The position numbers and the translations under genes are program-made. 64,000 nucleotides of DNA from Diphasiastrum complanatum (lineage: Eukaryota; Streptophyta; Lycopodiopsida; Lycopodiales; Lycopodiaceae): NCBI GenBank assembly GCA_029204225.1, contig CM055101.1:37255648-37319647 (forward strand), written 5' to 3'. Of this stretch, positions 29,061 through 48,100 are shown in pieces (position 1 is the first letter of the stretch; every line of letters starts with the position of its first letter). The notes beneath the pieces are model-generated. The model saw only the letters and a program-made list of their open reading frames with translations, was not told where the DNA came from and ran no database searches.

Positions 29061-32000
29061 TTTTCAAACAAAGTTAATCTAGGAGTAAACTTCAAATTGC
29101 GAGATTCTTCCAATTCCATCAACAATACCAATGTACGTAGTACATATTACAATTCTAATTTAGGGCTCTTCTTCAAGATATATCAAACAATTTAGCTTTT
29201 CAAGTTGATATTTAAGTATGTTAATCAAAGCAAAGCTGTGTATAATTGAGGGATTTCTTTGCCAGCTTTAGTTAATTCATGTATAATATCTTACACTTTC
29301 CATCACAAAGTAACGCCAAGCCAACAAATAACACAAATTTTCAAGCATTCTCTTGTGTAGCAGCCCCGAATTGAGCTGCTTCTATGTGGGTACTCCAATG
29401 CAGCTATTGAGTATAGCAAATCATACGGATTTCAGTTCAATGCTGTGAACATAAAACAGCAAGGTACAAACATGTGTTATCAAGTGTTCAATGCTGTGAA
29501 CATAAAACAGCAAGGTACAAAGTCAAGTGCTCAATGTTTGTTGAAGTGGTCATAGTTTGAATGCCAGAGTGGTTGTTGAAGGTGACAGAAGCAGAGGCTG
29601 AGTACTACAGCATAGGGTCAACTCAAATGACACAGGCATGCGCTTTTGCTTGCTTCACTTTTACCAATGGATTACCGCAGCAGAGCCTCACCACTCACAC
29701 CTCTCAATTACCACTTTACGAGTGAGGCTACAGCCACAGATTTTAGCTTCGGAAGTTGTTCACTGCAGTCTGCAGCAGTGCAGCCTTTAGGCTTAAAGAT
29801 AAGTTAGTTTTGTGCTACTTCAATCATTCTGCCTGCATCAGTCAATGAGTCGTAGGATGGGTTGGAATCTGGATGATTGTAACGCAATGACTAGCTGTCC
29901 CCTAGAGGTGTAATTGACTACAGAAAAAGAGAGTGACCTGACTTAGTAGTTAGTACAACGAGCTTGGGCCTTGATGCTTGGGCTCTCGAGTTTCATGAGT
30001 GATTAGGAGGCAAGAACTTAGCAGGAGGAAGCGATTGAAACAGCAAGGCATTTCGTCATGGATTGATTGCCGAGAAGTTGGGTTAAATCAATGGCCCGGG
30101 GCAAGGGATCATGTTTATTAGTTTTCTTTACACAGAAGGAATTATGACATATTGCGTATCTCCTTCCTCTTCGTGTTGTCACTTGTGGCGTTATTCAGGA
30201 AGCTATCGGCGGTAAAACTATATATCATAGGCTATATAGCAAATTGTTTCTACGCATCACACCTACCACAGCCATCGTACACCGTTACCCAGTTCATCTT
30301 TTGCTTTTTGGAATCCGAATCAAGTCAGCAAAGGCTGCAAAGCGTTACATAAGCGAGCTGACAGCCTGCCACAACGCGGGTGACCGACCTTGTAGCAAGA
30401 AGGAGCAGCTGTCAACAATCAACATGGGGAAAATCAAGGAAAGTTGGAAACACGAAGCTGGCTCTTTCAAACTTCAAATTAGAAATCGCATTCCATCCAG
30501 ATTCCATGATTTTGCATCTCCAACTAACTACATACGTAGGCTCAGAGCCTAAGCTGTCCTCAATGATTTTAATCTACACTGAACATGTCAGTCACATTAT
30601 GTATACATACGATCATTGTGTTCAAAAACTTCAATTCCAAGTCTGGACTCTGGACTCTGAAACAACACTGGCTGTCATCATACGCTCGGTCACGTGCTAT
30701 CATTTCTTACATAGCAAAGCCAATCCTGACTCCCGTGTTACGGAGCTCAGAGACAAGTGTTGCCCTTCCAGACAGAAATAGCAGTTACATAAATTAGGCA
30801 GAAATATTTAATGGCAGACTGACACTCAACCCTTATCCTGATTCTGCGTCAGCTGAGAAGTGTTGCAGTATTTGTGTGAAGCTTGAGCTCTTTGAGTGTT
30901 CGTCTTGTGTCTTGACTGAGTCTTGCTCTAACACAAAGCGTAGGTAGATAAAGTGCGAGCTCAGCACCGACTCCAAACGGCATCATTGGACCAAACAAAG
31001 TGGACTCTTGGAATCCATAAAAACAGATCCAAACGAAGTGGGCTTTTGGAATCCATAAATAGAGATCCAATATGTCCTCAAAGAATCTACTTCATGTATT
31101 AGTGTCACTCATGCTTCTCAACCACTACTTGTTAGGCCATCCTCTGATCTCTACCCTCCTTTGTGTAGCTTTTGTAAGACTTATTTGATCCCTCACTTCC
31201 TTAGTCTAGTGTACCTAATCTCCATACCAATGCTTGTACAAAAGTTTCAAACCAACCTCATAAAAATTTCAAACCAAACTTCATAAAAATCTTTTGGATT
31301 TTATGAAATTGGTAAAAGGCTAGAATAAAACCCTAAAACTTGAAATTTAAAACAAAAACTAGGTGATTTTGAACCATTGAAAAGCCTACAAATCTAAAAA
31401 TGAAGTAGTAAAAAGTGAATGTCCATTGTTGGCTTGCTTGTATTTGTCTATTTTTGCAAGCATTGCTCCATACTGGCTGAGGACCTTTGAACATTGACCA
31501 TGTTAATCCAATTGTGCCTTCCTCAACATATCATTCATTGTTATCCTCAATAATGCTACAGGCTATAAAGTCTTTGTGTCTATTTATTATTGACCATGCC
31601 TCCTAAAAGGTGAGTGTGAGGTTCCCTACATATTTAATCCTAAAATGAATCTAACCAAATAACAAAACACCGTAAATGGAAACATGAAAATCATCAAACC
31701 CAACCCTTAGAGCAGATCCACGCTCACATTTGACGGGCGATATTTATGTTGCAATTAATCTTGCTCACACTCACCTCATTTTGCCTCCTAAGAACTTTCA
31801 AGTCATTGTAAATACTGATAGACGTGGATAGTCTACAATTTTACTCGCATATTCTAACAGTTTGCATAATTACATGGGATTCAACACAGGTTGAAAAATG
31901 TCAAAAGGCATTGGTCGACAGAAAATCCAAACTTTGACTAGTCAACATAAAATATCAACTCAGCGGAAATGCTCACCCAAAAAATGTCAACCAACATTTG

Positions 32001-32229
32001 TTGGCATTCAAGGTACCACTCAATTTAAAGATCTCATGATGTCCAATCCATCCCAATAGTTCGTTTCTACTTGTTCAAAATCTTACATTAGATCGTTATC
32101 ATTGTATGTTTTTACTACCCAACTACACATATGTATACTCTCTAATCAAATTTATGGTCTCTTAATCTTATTTAGGGGCTAAATTAGTTCTTGTAAATAG
32201 TCCTCAAACTATGTGTGTGTGTGTGTGTT
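29061..32229. other. Mostly noncoding stretch with short duplications
   Basis: No intact gene. It holds a 51-bp direct repeat (29436-29537, TTCAATGCTGTGAACATAAA), a 38-bp tandem pair (30991-31066, CCAAACRAAGTGG) and a faint copia RNase H-like motif near 29583 (VTEAEAEYYS, plus strand) that I could not extend. Confidence 0.4.
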
Positions 32230-32463
32230 CACTAATCTTACTAAGGCCTTTGCATTTCCTTGCTTTTTCTTGTATGTTCTTGCATTGGTTGCTTGCAAAC
32301 TTCCTCATCTTCTTACATATATATGCACTAATCTTACTAAGGCTTTAGCATTTCCTTGTTTTTTCTTGCATGTTATATGCAAAGAGAATGAGTAATTTTG
32401 CAAGCAACCAATGCAAGAACATGCAAGAAAAGCAAGGAAATGCAAAGGCCTTACTAAGACTAG
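32230..32463. repeat. Foldback repeat with nested direct repeat
   Basis: The left arm 32230-32299 and right arm 32397-32463 are inverted copies (TTGCATTTCCTTGCTTTTTC with its complement). A second direct copy of the first ~50 bp begins at 32325. The structure could form a stem of about 65 bp with few mismatches. Confidence 0.8.
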
Positions 32464-34682
32464 TAAAGTGTCTTTCCAGCATACACCCAATACAAAGCAT
32501 AGTAGGCTGCTTTAGTCATTGATTGCTCAATCTAATGTATACATTCTATAGATGCAATACATTTCAAACTTCTTAATACAAATTAGTTGTCTAATGTTAT
32601 TCATATTTATGCAATGCATGAGTTTTACACTTGTGCTTCTCATATCTATTCTTACCTTATTCTTTCTCATCTTAGTATCCGACCAAACTACAATATATAT
32701 CCTAGAGAGCTACATAATAATGACCATCTCAATATTGAGAAACTGAATCTTATATATTCAAATGGATTCATCTTCTAACAAAGGTGTGGAAAATCAATCA
32801 TATCTAGGCACTACATTATCTAATCATTAGACTAGCAACTAAAGATCCTACAAGAATCCATAAACAAGCATATCAAAACTAATCTACTAAGGCAAAGATG
32901 CTATCAATCAACAAGCATTTTCAATGAAAGTTACCTTTTCTGCCCAACTTATTGATCAAATTTGTGAACAAGCAACACTACTGAAAATTATCTTACTCAC
33001 TTTATATGTTGACCATCCAATTAGTCAAGAACTCATTGATCTTGGTGTCAAATTCATAGGGTAATTCTAGTTCTTGATTTGGTTGTTAATAAAATGCAAT
33101 ATTTGGGATTTCTTGGTAATGTCATTTTGTTGTCATTGCATTCCTCTTAAGGTTGAAGAAATAACATAAATTATAAAACACATTATAAGAAAGCAAATTC
33201 ATGCATCCATTTAACAATATAAATCATAGCCAAATTCAACAAATTTTATATATCTATATTGATCTATGATACTTTTGATACAATTTTAGTGTTCTTACCC
33301 TCCTTACATCTACCATAATTATAGATGGTTTTAGAACCTCAAAGGCAAGGCGAGAGACATTGCACTCTCTTGAAAATTGGCCTGCAATAGCCACTATCAA
33401 TAGTTTAGATTCAAAGCTTGAGGCCATAACACTAAGGATCACCTCCCTCAAGAAACAATGGGTCGTGGTGTAGTCTTTTGCTAGCTCTACTACAAAAATA
33501 TGTTTTGAGAAGCCTTTGCATTTTAGCAATTCCTTCTGCCCTTTGGACTATATTTTTTATTGATACAATAGATAAAATGTTCTGGGAACAATCCAATATA
33601 GTGTACCAAAGAGAAATCCTTGGAGTCAATTTCTCTAGCCTTGTGTGCTCCCTTTGCCCTTGTCTCATATTCATCTACTCCAAAGCATGTTGCAAGAGAA
33701 GATTGTTCAGTGTATAATTAAAACTTTGAAATTAATAAAATCTCAATAAGTGGTAGCATCATGTTACCTGTGTTCCCTCATCAAGTTCTCTAGTGTTGGC
33801 CAAGTTCATATTTTTGTGAATTGATACTCACGTGAGAGAGTGAAGTTTAAATCAATTGATGGCAATCTTTGAATTCGGCCATTATTTTCATGTTGCACTT
33901 GTATATACTTATCATATTTTTTGTACTTCCATATGAAAACCCAAAGTCATTCTTGAAGTCAATGATGTAAGCATATCGCATGGTGCGATTTTCTCTCCAA
34001 GAAATAAGTCTCCAAGAACATGCTTATTAATTCTCTCCAAGTTTCATAAACACATTGCTAAACAACCCACTATGAAATTGGTACGCCTTGGCCAAAGACC
34101 CACTTAGAAAGTGTCTATATCCATCTTGACCATATCAATGTGTTAGCATTCTTGTTAGTGACCTAGACGTAGAGGGCAACCTAGACGTTCCAAGAGGGGG
34201 GGGGGGGGGGGGGGTTGTAGAGAGGATTGGAGATTCACATGCAGTTGAGGGCCAGGTCGGCTCTGAGTTTATAGGGCTTTCCTAGGGTACAAAATCATAG
34301 TTGAGAGGGCGACCTAGAGGGAGTAGTAGAGGAGAAGTAGTTGGAGTCAACCAGGAGGGGACATGAGGGAGAGAGACTGGAGAGGGAGAGTTAGGGGACA
34401 AGGCAGAGGCAGAGGCAGAGGCTTACCGTAGAGAGATTCAATATGGTTTCAATGCTTTGCTCTGCACATGATTTCATGTCACACAATATACAGATTCAAT
34501 TTAATGGTAGAAAATCACTTAATTGCCCGAAAATGGAGGACATTGGTCTTGAAAATGATGGCAAACTTGATAAATGAACTGCTTAAAAAAAACCCTTCCA
34601 TTTGATACCCATATTGGCACTAAAAAAATTCAACCAAAAAAAAAAACTGCGTTCCGAAAAACCCTAATTGAAAATCCAAGAA
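32464..34682. other. Noncoding stretch with a G19 tract
   Basis: AT-rich, without recognised genes. A homopolymer of 19 G lies at 34196-34214, in a locally GC- and purine-rich block (about 34160-34420). Confidence 0.4.
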
Positions 34683-34899
34683 CGCGATCCGGAACACGAC
34701 CTAAAACTATGGATATGGTTTACAACATTCATATGTTGAGCTCACATAAAAAACAATCACATTTTGAGAGTAAGATAGTGTCACGATTATTAAATTTTAG
34801 CTATATTGCAATGAGAGGGGCATAAAAAATATCTCATGAAAAGAAAAATGCACATGCTTCAACAAATGAGAGATGTAGATATGTCTATTATGGTTGGAG

Positions 34900-38960
<4,061 letters not shown>

Positions 38961-39099
38961 TGGAGATTGTGCTCAAAACTACATTCAAATAAGTACTTGT
39001 GCATTATTCATTATAAGATGAATCAACAAAATATATCTATAATTGATTACAACCTATTCAATAATAATGGTGTCATGTAGGAACAACTGGCTCCTCTTG

Positions 39100-41830
39100 T
39101 GTCTCAGCATTGGGGACCACGAATAAGTGATGCATGTCTCTCCCCCCCCCCCCCCCCCCTCATGCTCACCCTCATTCTTTGCCTATGTATCCCCCTCCTC
39201 CATCCACTCCTCCTCCTCGTAACTAGGCCCAAATGCCTCTCCACCTCCCAACAACTCATCATCTCCCTCCTCTCCCATCTCCTGAGATCGAGTTGCTCTC
39301 TTCTGGCGTCATGTAGACTGTGCATCTGCATTTGCCTACCTGTGCAACTCATGATAGATATCATCCTCGAGCTCATCCTCCATAGGTGGTACCGAGGAGC
39401 AGTAGTTGTCGTCTCTACATTGCAAGAGTCAGGGTTCACTTGCAAAAATAAATAGGCATGGCTAGCAAACTTATCCATCTGTCAGATAAGTATCTTTGAA
39501 ACACAAGTACATTAAGCAATACCAAGTAAGTTACTAAGTAACTCACCTCGATCAAGTGGTCACCCTATGTGCGTGTGCATTCCAACATGCGTCCATTGAT
39601 GTTCACGAACACCAACCACCTGCACTACTCAATGGAGAGTCTGTTTTTCTTCGTCGTGTGATAACTGGCCTATACGCTCCAGTTCCGTTCACAAGTGAAA
39701 GCCAAACAATTCTGTGCAAGGACTCTCTCTGCCAATCAGTGAAGATCAGGCATATTGCGGCCATGAAAGCTCCACCAAGCTCTATGTTCCTCAAAGTTGG
39801 GCCTATTGGCAAAAGAAATAGAACATGTGGAGTATTGTCAGCCCACAAACCAAAGCCTAAGCTAATATAAACAAGTAGACTAGCAAGAATATTTACAATA
39901 CCTGAGCCGGGCCATACACGCTCAATGTACTCCACCCATCCTCGGTGGAGCTCCATGTCGCTAGGACATCTGTGATAGAGCGCCACAATGGGTGCAGCAT
40001 GTGGGCTACTGCATGGATGGATCTGTGGAAGAAGACCCACCACCTCCCAAACACAGAGAAGCTCATCCTTCATGTGCAGGTGACATTGCAAATGGTTAGT
40101 CATATTTGAAAGCACAAAAGTAAAGTGAAACTGAAACGAAAGGAAAGTGGTAGCAGATGTACCTATCCTCCTCGAAGTTACATCTCTGAAGCCCCTCGCC
40201 GATGCAGTACATGAACTCGTATATAAGACCGAGAGTGCACCCCTCTCGGTCTACTAGGCGCAGCACATAGAAGACAGGTCGAAGAACCTCTACAATCTCA
40301 CATGACCGTGTCCAAAAGTCATCTCCAAAGACTATGGCCTGGAAAAACACTGCCTCTGTTGTGCGATTCTTGAACTCATCAAATGCCTCACCGGATGCCA
40401 TCCTCTGCAAATGATCTCGTAAGACGCATAGTCGCTCGAGAACCAAAAAAAAGTAGGCATACCAACCGCGAGAAGGTACAGAACAATGCCAACACGCGCC
40501 TCTTCCTGGTGATGAAGTTCACCATGCACATGGCCTGAGAGGTGAGATACAAGATAAACATTAAACAAAAAACCGCTAGAAGCTGAACCGCTAGAAGTTG
40601 GACCGCTAGAAGCTGAAGGAGGTTAGGGGCCTAAAACAACTGACAAGTGAAAAAGGCTTTACAAAGTGACAAAAATTGTACCTCATGAACCCATGGAAGT
40701 GCGACCATGTCATGAATGAGAAGGTTGATGCAATGGGTCCACACAATACTCAGGTGCTCCCTCATCACCATCTCTCCCATCTGTTTGCAGTTTGTGGCAT
40801 TGTCTGTGACAACTTGAACCACATGATCCAACCCCAATCTCTTGCACTACAGAGATGATTGCCTCATATATGAACTCGGCCGTGATGGCTCCACCAGCTC
40901 GAGTAGCATCCACACCTTGTAGGAAGACTGTGCCTAGTGGGCAAGATACTAGGATATTGATGACATATCGCCAACGAGTTTCAGTCCAATATCGAGCATC
41001 CATAGCTGCAAAAATATAACATTTCTTAGACATATGCACATCGCAAATACTATGGTACTTTGTAGAGTGAAACAAATGTACTGGTAAAGAGTAGCAAAAA
41101 ATTCTTACGTCTGCCACGTTGTTGTGCGAATGGAGCTCAACTCCCGTGTGATAGTCTCGTCCTGTCGTAGCATGGTTGTGCACAATGCCTCTCTCCTCTG
41201 AGGCCTAGTAGTTGCGATCTGAATGCAAGTGTCCCTAAAGATCCAAGTGTCAGCAACAGCAAAAGGAATGCCATACTCATAGAATAACTGGCCAATCCGT
41301 TGGGTACACAGGGCATGATGCTGTCTTTGCCACCCACCTCTATCCAAGTTCTACTACCTAGCCCTAACCGCTCTCTACTGCACAAAGGAATCTCTCGATC
41401 TAGAACGCCCGCCAGAAACAATAGATGGATGCACTAAAGGTGTGTCTAACTATGGATCATCACCTGCTGAATCTCTACGCCCCTGTGGCATGATCTGGCT
41501 CTATAAATGGTGCATCAGCAACTAATGACAACGTTGGATGAGAGGGACCTGCTGCTGAAGGAACAACAAGACGAAAGGCTGCATGTGTGCTGGTAGCTCT
41601 AGGAACAGCCCCCCCATGTGACTAGGCCATGCCTCTGCATCTGCTCCAGGCCCTGCACCTGCACTATATCCTGAACCTGCTCTAGTCGCTGCTCCCTGCC
41701 ACTGACCCATAAACAACACTCTGAGATGGTCTCAATGGCTCAAGAGATGTACCGTCGGGCCCATATGTGTCCATCAATCTCTCCACCTCTGCATCTGATA
41801 TGCGAGGGCAAATGGATATGCCCTTCCCCT
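39100..41830 (-). pseudogene. hAT transposase 2, decayed
   Basis: On the minus strand the order parallels hAT 1. A segment after the BED finger reads VERLMDTYGPDG (about 41760). The DUF659-like core follows with DHVVQVVTDNATNCKQMGEM (about 40830-40770) and WTHCINLLIHD. A later core segment is GDDFWTRSCEIVEVLRPVFY (about 40330). The C-terminal dimerisation domain at about 39610-39790 is still readable across stops (MPDLH, LAERVLAQNCLAFTCERNWS, KKNRLSIE, LVFVNI). An acidic tail with a C18/G18 tract (39142-39159) follows. It is related to, but clearly diverged from, transposase 1, and broken by stops and frameshifts. Confidence 0.75.
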
Positions 41831-42392
41831 CTACAAGCAATAAGAACCAAAACTAATAGCACAAGCATGTTTGTGCGCATGAAGAAACACAGTTTAGTCT
41901 CAATCTGCACCTCAATCGGATGACTACATGACATTTCACAAAAAGAGCCACAAACACATGGAAAAGGGGCATGAGATTCATATCTTTTGCTACAAGCAAT
42001 AATGGGGAAAACTAACAACATGAGCATGTCCATGGAGTTGAATACAGATGAAACCAAAAACCACTTCATTACGTTGCCAATAGCTCATTCCATGAGCTTC
42101 CAAGGTTTGAAGTCAAACTTAATCATTTTATAGACAAACGCCACTGCCTTGTCGCTGCCACCGTGTTGATCATGCACTGAACGATGCTCCAAGCCACCCA
42201 CAATCCACCATCACCCCCTCACCATCACTCTCTCTCACTCTCCAACTCCAAGAAAGCAAAACATTTTATGTGGGTCGCGGGTTGCTTGCTTGCGGCCCAC
42301 ATAAAAAAATTTGAAATTTTTTAACAGCATTCCGGGACCGTTTTTCTGTCCTGGAACGTTGACGATCCGGAATGTTTTTGTTCCAGATCGCG

Positions 42393-45155
42393 ATCCGATG
42401 CAATTGAGGCCATATCCTATGAATGTAGATTTTGGCATTCTCTTGTACCAATTCACTCGCAATCATATTAACCTCATGCAAAAGTATCAATATGCTTATA
42501 CATTGTTGGGAGAACAAGTTGCTGTCCTTGTTTCCATGCATTGCTATTGTATTATTGCTTTTGTATTGCCCCTTCCGTATATTGTTGCTTGTATCTATGT
42601 ATTGAATGCCATGTATAGTATACCAAATAGCGCAACAAATATCTTTCTCATCAAAAGTGAGCTTCAATTGTTTCCCTTTTTCTCAGCCTGAAGTCTTTTT
42701 TGAAAGTTCTACATTTCAACTAGAAATTGTCCATGCAAAGAATGTCAATTCAACACATCCCCATATCCTATTCCCCAATCTAGGTGAACTCCAAGTTTGC
42801 ATGCCATATGCTCATTGAAAGATATATGTTTTCAATGTAAAGTGATCACATTGAGATTCATAAAAATCTTAAAATTTATAAAAATAATGCTAGCACACAA
42901 AAATAGCTCCAAGGTTTGTCTATCAAGAACGATTTGTAACCAACGACCAAGAAGAGTTTGTGACAATGTTGCAATGACCAAATGTTCTCTTAGAATGCAA
43001 AATGTGACCATGTCATTTAATGGTATGTGCATACAAATCCAAGATGTGGAAATATTGTTAATCAAGTAAGACTGTATCACTCCTTTGCCTAGATATGTAG
43101 AGATGCTACAGATCAATCCAAATTATAAAATTTTTCCAGAAATTTCATCTTTTGACATACTCACTTCTCAAACTTTCCTTGATCATGTTATTGTGTTTAG
43201 CATTGATGACTATATTTACATACTGCATCATTGTAAAGGCAATGCATCATTGCTTGAAAAGTTTTGAAGGCTATGTGATTGAAATGAAAAACCAACCTCA
43301 GCTTATAAATATGGGATCGCCCTTTTCACATATATTCCCAAGAGTATAGTACACTTTGCAATCCCTAAACAATCATAAACTACCTGGCTAAGCTGATATT
43401 TCCTGAAGCTGAAAAATGACTTGCTGATGTCCGACAGCAAATTTACAGGCACAACACAAACACACGAAAATAAGTTATAATTCCAAGATCAAGATAAAAT
43501 GTCATGACAGAGAAAGTAATTCTGATTAGTGTAGCTAACTGGTTGTACACATTGATCGAATGTTTGACCACCAGCCTCCCATCTATATCAGAAAAGATAT
43601 TTGCAAGTAGCATACCAGAAGGAAATAACTGTAATTCTAGATCTTAGAGCTTCAGTCTTTGAACAATAATCCGTCCCTCCATGAGCCAACAGACAATTAT
43701 GAACCAGATGTCTCATAACCAGATATCTGAATTACATTTGGAACAACATTGCAGAAATTTTTAAGTATAAATAGGATGTGAAACCAACAAACACCTGGGA
43801 ATTTCTTCATGCATATATAGTAGTTTCAACTTTGTTTCTGTAATCTCCTAATTGTACAGACTAAATAGATTTGAAATACAATTATTACATACTGTACATT
43901 GTAGTACTTCAAGAACAATAGGCCTGTTTTGTCATGGTCATGAGAACTTTTCTGCCATATTGCAGACGCTCTTGTACATGTCCCTCCCTCCAAGTACATT
44001 AGTACCAAAATTGAACGTACTCATAGGCAACCTTTTTCAGAGAACATGTAATGCAGAAGATAATGCAGATTGAGTACTGGTTGCCAGATGCTTCTACAAG
44101 GGTTGGTATACCCGGTTGGAATACAATATATTGAACCAAGATTGAAGACTTTTGCAACAGCGTCAAGAACCTTTGCTTGCCGGGAACTCATGTCAACTTC
44201 AGCTGGTTGAGATCTCAGGCCCGATCTCAGGCCCGGTCATGAAGAAATGTAAATAATCTGAAAATCTGGCTGGGCCATTACCTACAGAAAATACTACATG
44301 CATAAGCAAAACAGAAAGCTTGGATGCACAGTACAAAGATCAGCTCCTCAGTTGCTCTGCACAAAGAACCATAAAACCTTGTTAAAATCCACTCAAAACT
44401 TGAAGTATATTTCCCCTTACTATGTTGACTATGTGCCTATACAAGATTTTCAGCTCTCTCTATTTGATTACAAGCAAGGACATTATTAGCGATGCTTTTT
44501 TCGTTCAGGAGAAATGTAATGTAGATCGACTTTCTTACATATGTTGTCAATAATGAACTAAAAGTCACAGAAGCAGAACAGTATTGGGCCTAGTAGTGGA
44601 AACAATTACAGAACTGAATTTTAGCAGCAGTGGCAGAAGCAGAAGCATGAGAAATAGCAATAGAAGCTGTGGAGGATTAATTCTTTGAAAACCGAGAAAA
44701 GTAGATATGCCAGATTCTGCTAAGTGTTCCTGTAGATCCCTACGGGTATGTGCTACTGAGGTGGCCAACATTCAGGTCAATGAGTTGTGCTTGAGAAACT
44801 ATGGAGAGCAAGGGAGGTAAATACTAGGAAACCAAACTCTTGATTCATCAGTATATTTCACCGTAAGAGTGAAGCATATATCTAAGTTGCACGTTGGCTG
44901 ATGCAAAGCATATAACAAATCTCAGAATCAAATGTGCTTCAGAAGTTTCGAGCCACTGAAAGCGAGAGAGCCCTAAAGCTTCCAGGGGCGTAGTCATTAT
45001 TCAAGCAAAAGGGTATATCAAACAAATGGTTGATGTTGCTCTCAACTCTTCCAGATTGTCTGTGTTACAGCAATCTCACTCTGGCTAAATTGGCTTAATA
45101 CTTGAATTCAATTTTGCTGGAATGATCTTGGAAAATGTCATAGAAATGCTAGATA
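42393..45155. other. Noncoding stretch downstream of EMS1-like
   Basis: No gene recognised. A 12-bp tandem pair (GATCTCAGGCCC) lies at about 44211-44234. The part nearest 45155 is the probable 3' UTR of the EMS1-like gene. Confidence 0.4.
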
Positions 45156-48100
45156 TCAAACCTGTAGTAGAGGAGCGTCCTCTAGTTCAGACTTGGTGTC
45201 AGCACATTCGATGTCCTTGAGACACCTTACAACCTGCAGCATCGTAGGCCGCTTCGCAGGGTCCTCAGAAGTACACAAATTTGCTACTTGCAATACCTGA
45301 AGCATTTGAACCTTTCGAGAACCCTTTGATATGTCTGGATCTAATGCTTCATGTGCCTGGCCCCTCTTAATCATCTGCCTTACCCATCCAACTAGGTTTC
45401 CTCCCTCGACATCCTTAAACTCTAGTCCAGTTGGCTCTTTACCAGTCAGCAGCTCAAATAAGATCACACCATAGCTGTAGACATCTCCACGAGTGGTAGA
45501 CCTCCAGCTCTGCCCGTATTCAGGAGGTATGTACCCAAATGTTCCAGCAATATCTGTGCTTACATGGGTTTCATAGGCACTGATGAGTCGAGCCAATCCA
45601 AAGTCGGCAACCCTGGGCTCGAAATCCATATCCAAGAGAATATTGCTTGCCTTCATGTCCCTGTGAATAATATGAGGAACCAAACCATGGTGAAGGAACG
45701 CTAACCCCCGAGCAGATCCCACTGCAATTTTGAACCTTTTGGGCCAATCAAGAACCTCCAGAGCATCTGCGCGGTTTCGAAGCCACAAATCAAGACTACC
45801 ATTCACCATGTAGTCATACACAAGCAATTTTTCCTCCCCAAATGAGCAGTAGCCAAGCAAAGGAACAAGATTTCTGTGTTTCACCTTCCCCAATGTCTCC
45901 ATTTCTGCCATGAATTCTCTGTTCCCCTGTGTTCGTGCTTGTCCAAGCTTCTTCACAGCAACAGTTCTGCCGTCTGGGAGTATGGCTTTGTAGACCGTAC
46001 CGAAACCACCATCTCCAATAATGTTGGTTTTGCAGAAACTGTTCGTTGCCTGAAGAATATCCGCAAGGGTTAATCGCAGGGGAAGAGGCCTTTCAAACAT
46101 GGCCACATTAATACTTAGTGGCTCTTTCATTTTACCCAGAGTTAAACATAATGCAGGGTCCCGAGAATCTTTCACTTTACTCTTCTCTGTAACCTTAGAA
46201 TGAGCTTCATGCTGAATTGACCTCCATCTGACTAACAACAATATCAAACTGAAAAAAGTCAAGGTGCTGCCAACTGTGATACCAAGAATAGTCCCTGTGC
46301 TCAATGAATGTGCTGTCGCATGTCTTGAAAACTGACAAGTGATATTGAACAGTGATCCGCAGAGATTCTTATTTGAAAGAAAGGATTGCAGGCTAAAGTT
46401 GTGGCAGATTCCAGATTGCGGGATCTCACCCTCCAGATTATTATCTGAGATGTTCAAATAAGTTAAATCAGCAATATCACACAACCTATCAGGAATTTCT
46501 CCTGAAAGTCTGTTGCTGGACAGATCTAGATAAGTGAGTTGAATAAGATTTCCGAGTTCAACTGGGATGCTTCCTGTAAGTTGGTTTTTGCCAAGGTCCA
46601 GGCATGACAACCCAGACAGATTGCCAATGCTACTTGGAACTGAACCACTGAAGAAGTTGTTGCTGAGGTTGAGAGCTTGTACCTGGTGCCAAGCTATGCC
46701 CTCAACAAATAGTCCAGTTATATCTCCTGTAAATGCATTATTTTGCAGATAAAGGCCCACAATGAACAACAAATGTGCAAAAGAGTGAGGAAGGTCGCCA
46801 CTGAGGTCATTGTTACTGACATCCAAGTGAGAAAGGCTGGTCAAATTTCCTAAGGATTCTGGAATGGAACCTGAAAGCTTGTTCCCCGTAAGGTTTAGCT
46901 CCACCAGATGAGCCAGGTTTCCTAACTCTGGAGGAATGCCACCACTGAGCTGGTTATAAGCCAAGTTGAGACCTTGTAGCTTTTGTGAACCCCCAAACTG
47001 CCAAGGAATATCTCCACTAAGAAGATTGCTAGAGAGGTCTATAGTAGTCAAATTTGTGAGTCGAGCGATCTCGTTTGGTATGCTGCCTGAAAGCTGATTC
47101 CCACTTAGAAGCAGCTCTACAAGCACCATGCAATTACCCATTTCTTTTGGAATGCTTCCAGATAGGTGGTTCCATGAGAGGTCAAGAGTGCCATGATGCT
47201 GAATAAAGCTTGAATCAGGAATTGCTATCTGCTGGAAATCTGTGCATATTTCTCTAGGAATTGGACCTGTAAGATTATTGTGGGAGAGCACTAAATAGTC
47301 TAGCTGGACAAGCTTTCCTATTTCCTTTGGAATCGATCCAGACAGAAAGTTGCTTCCAAGATTGAGAGTCGTGATTTTGTCGCAGTTAAAAAGCTCTGGA
47401 GGCATACTACCACGAAAACGATTTCGAGAGAGGGAAAGAACAGTCAAATTTGATAACTTTCCAAGTTCAGCTGGAAGTTCTCCTTCCAGGAGATTGTTGT
47501 CTAAAATCAGATGCTGTAAGCTGAGCAGGTTTCCCAGGAGAGGAGAAAGCTGGCCTTCAAAAAAATTGTTGCTAGCATATATTTCCATCAGTGCCTCAGA
47601 AGTCCAAAGTTCCTCCGGCAGATTTCCGCTGAAATTATTACCACTGATATCCAAGATCACCAATGGCAACTTTGGAAGATAGCTAGGAAGAGGTCCGGAG
47701 AGCTGGTTAGATGTAAGGTCCAGCTGGGTGAGGTTTGCACAGTTCTTAAAAGTCTGAATGATGTTACCACTGAAATTGTTCTTGTTAAGAGTGAGCTGAT
47801 TCAGTGACCTTGCGTTACACAGCTCCGGTGGAATGACACCTGAAAGAAGGTTATTGTCCAGCCCCAAGTCTGTCATAGAGGTACAGTTTCCAAGCTCAGG
47901 AGGAATAGTTCCTATAAAACTGTTGGTGGACAGAAGGATGGAATCTATTTTGGGCCATTTTCCCAGCCATGCTGGAACAGGGCCTGAGAGCAAGTTCCCT
48001 TCCACAGTAAAAGAAACAAGTTTCTCAAGCTTAGCAAGAGAATATGGGAGGGGTCCTGAAAGGGAGTTGAAAGCCAGATCTACGACCTGGAGGTTCACAC

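Noticed and set aside
29583-29640. Copia RNase H on the plus strand (VTEAEAEYYS)
   Set aside because: The similarity is limited to a dozen residues and could not be extended on either side.
33254-33717. Overlapping frames on both strands
   Set aside because: No recognisable family, no codon or neighbour support.
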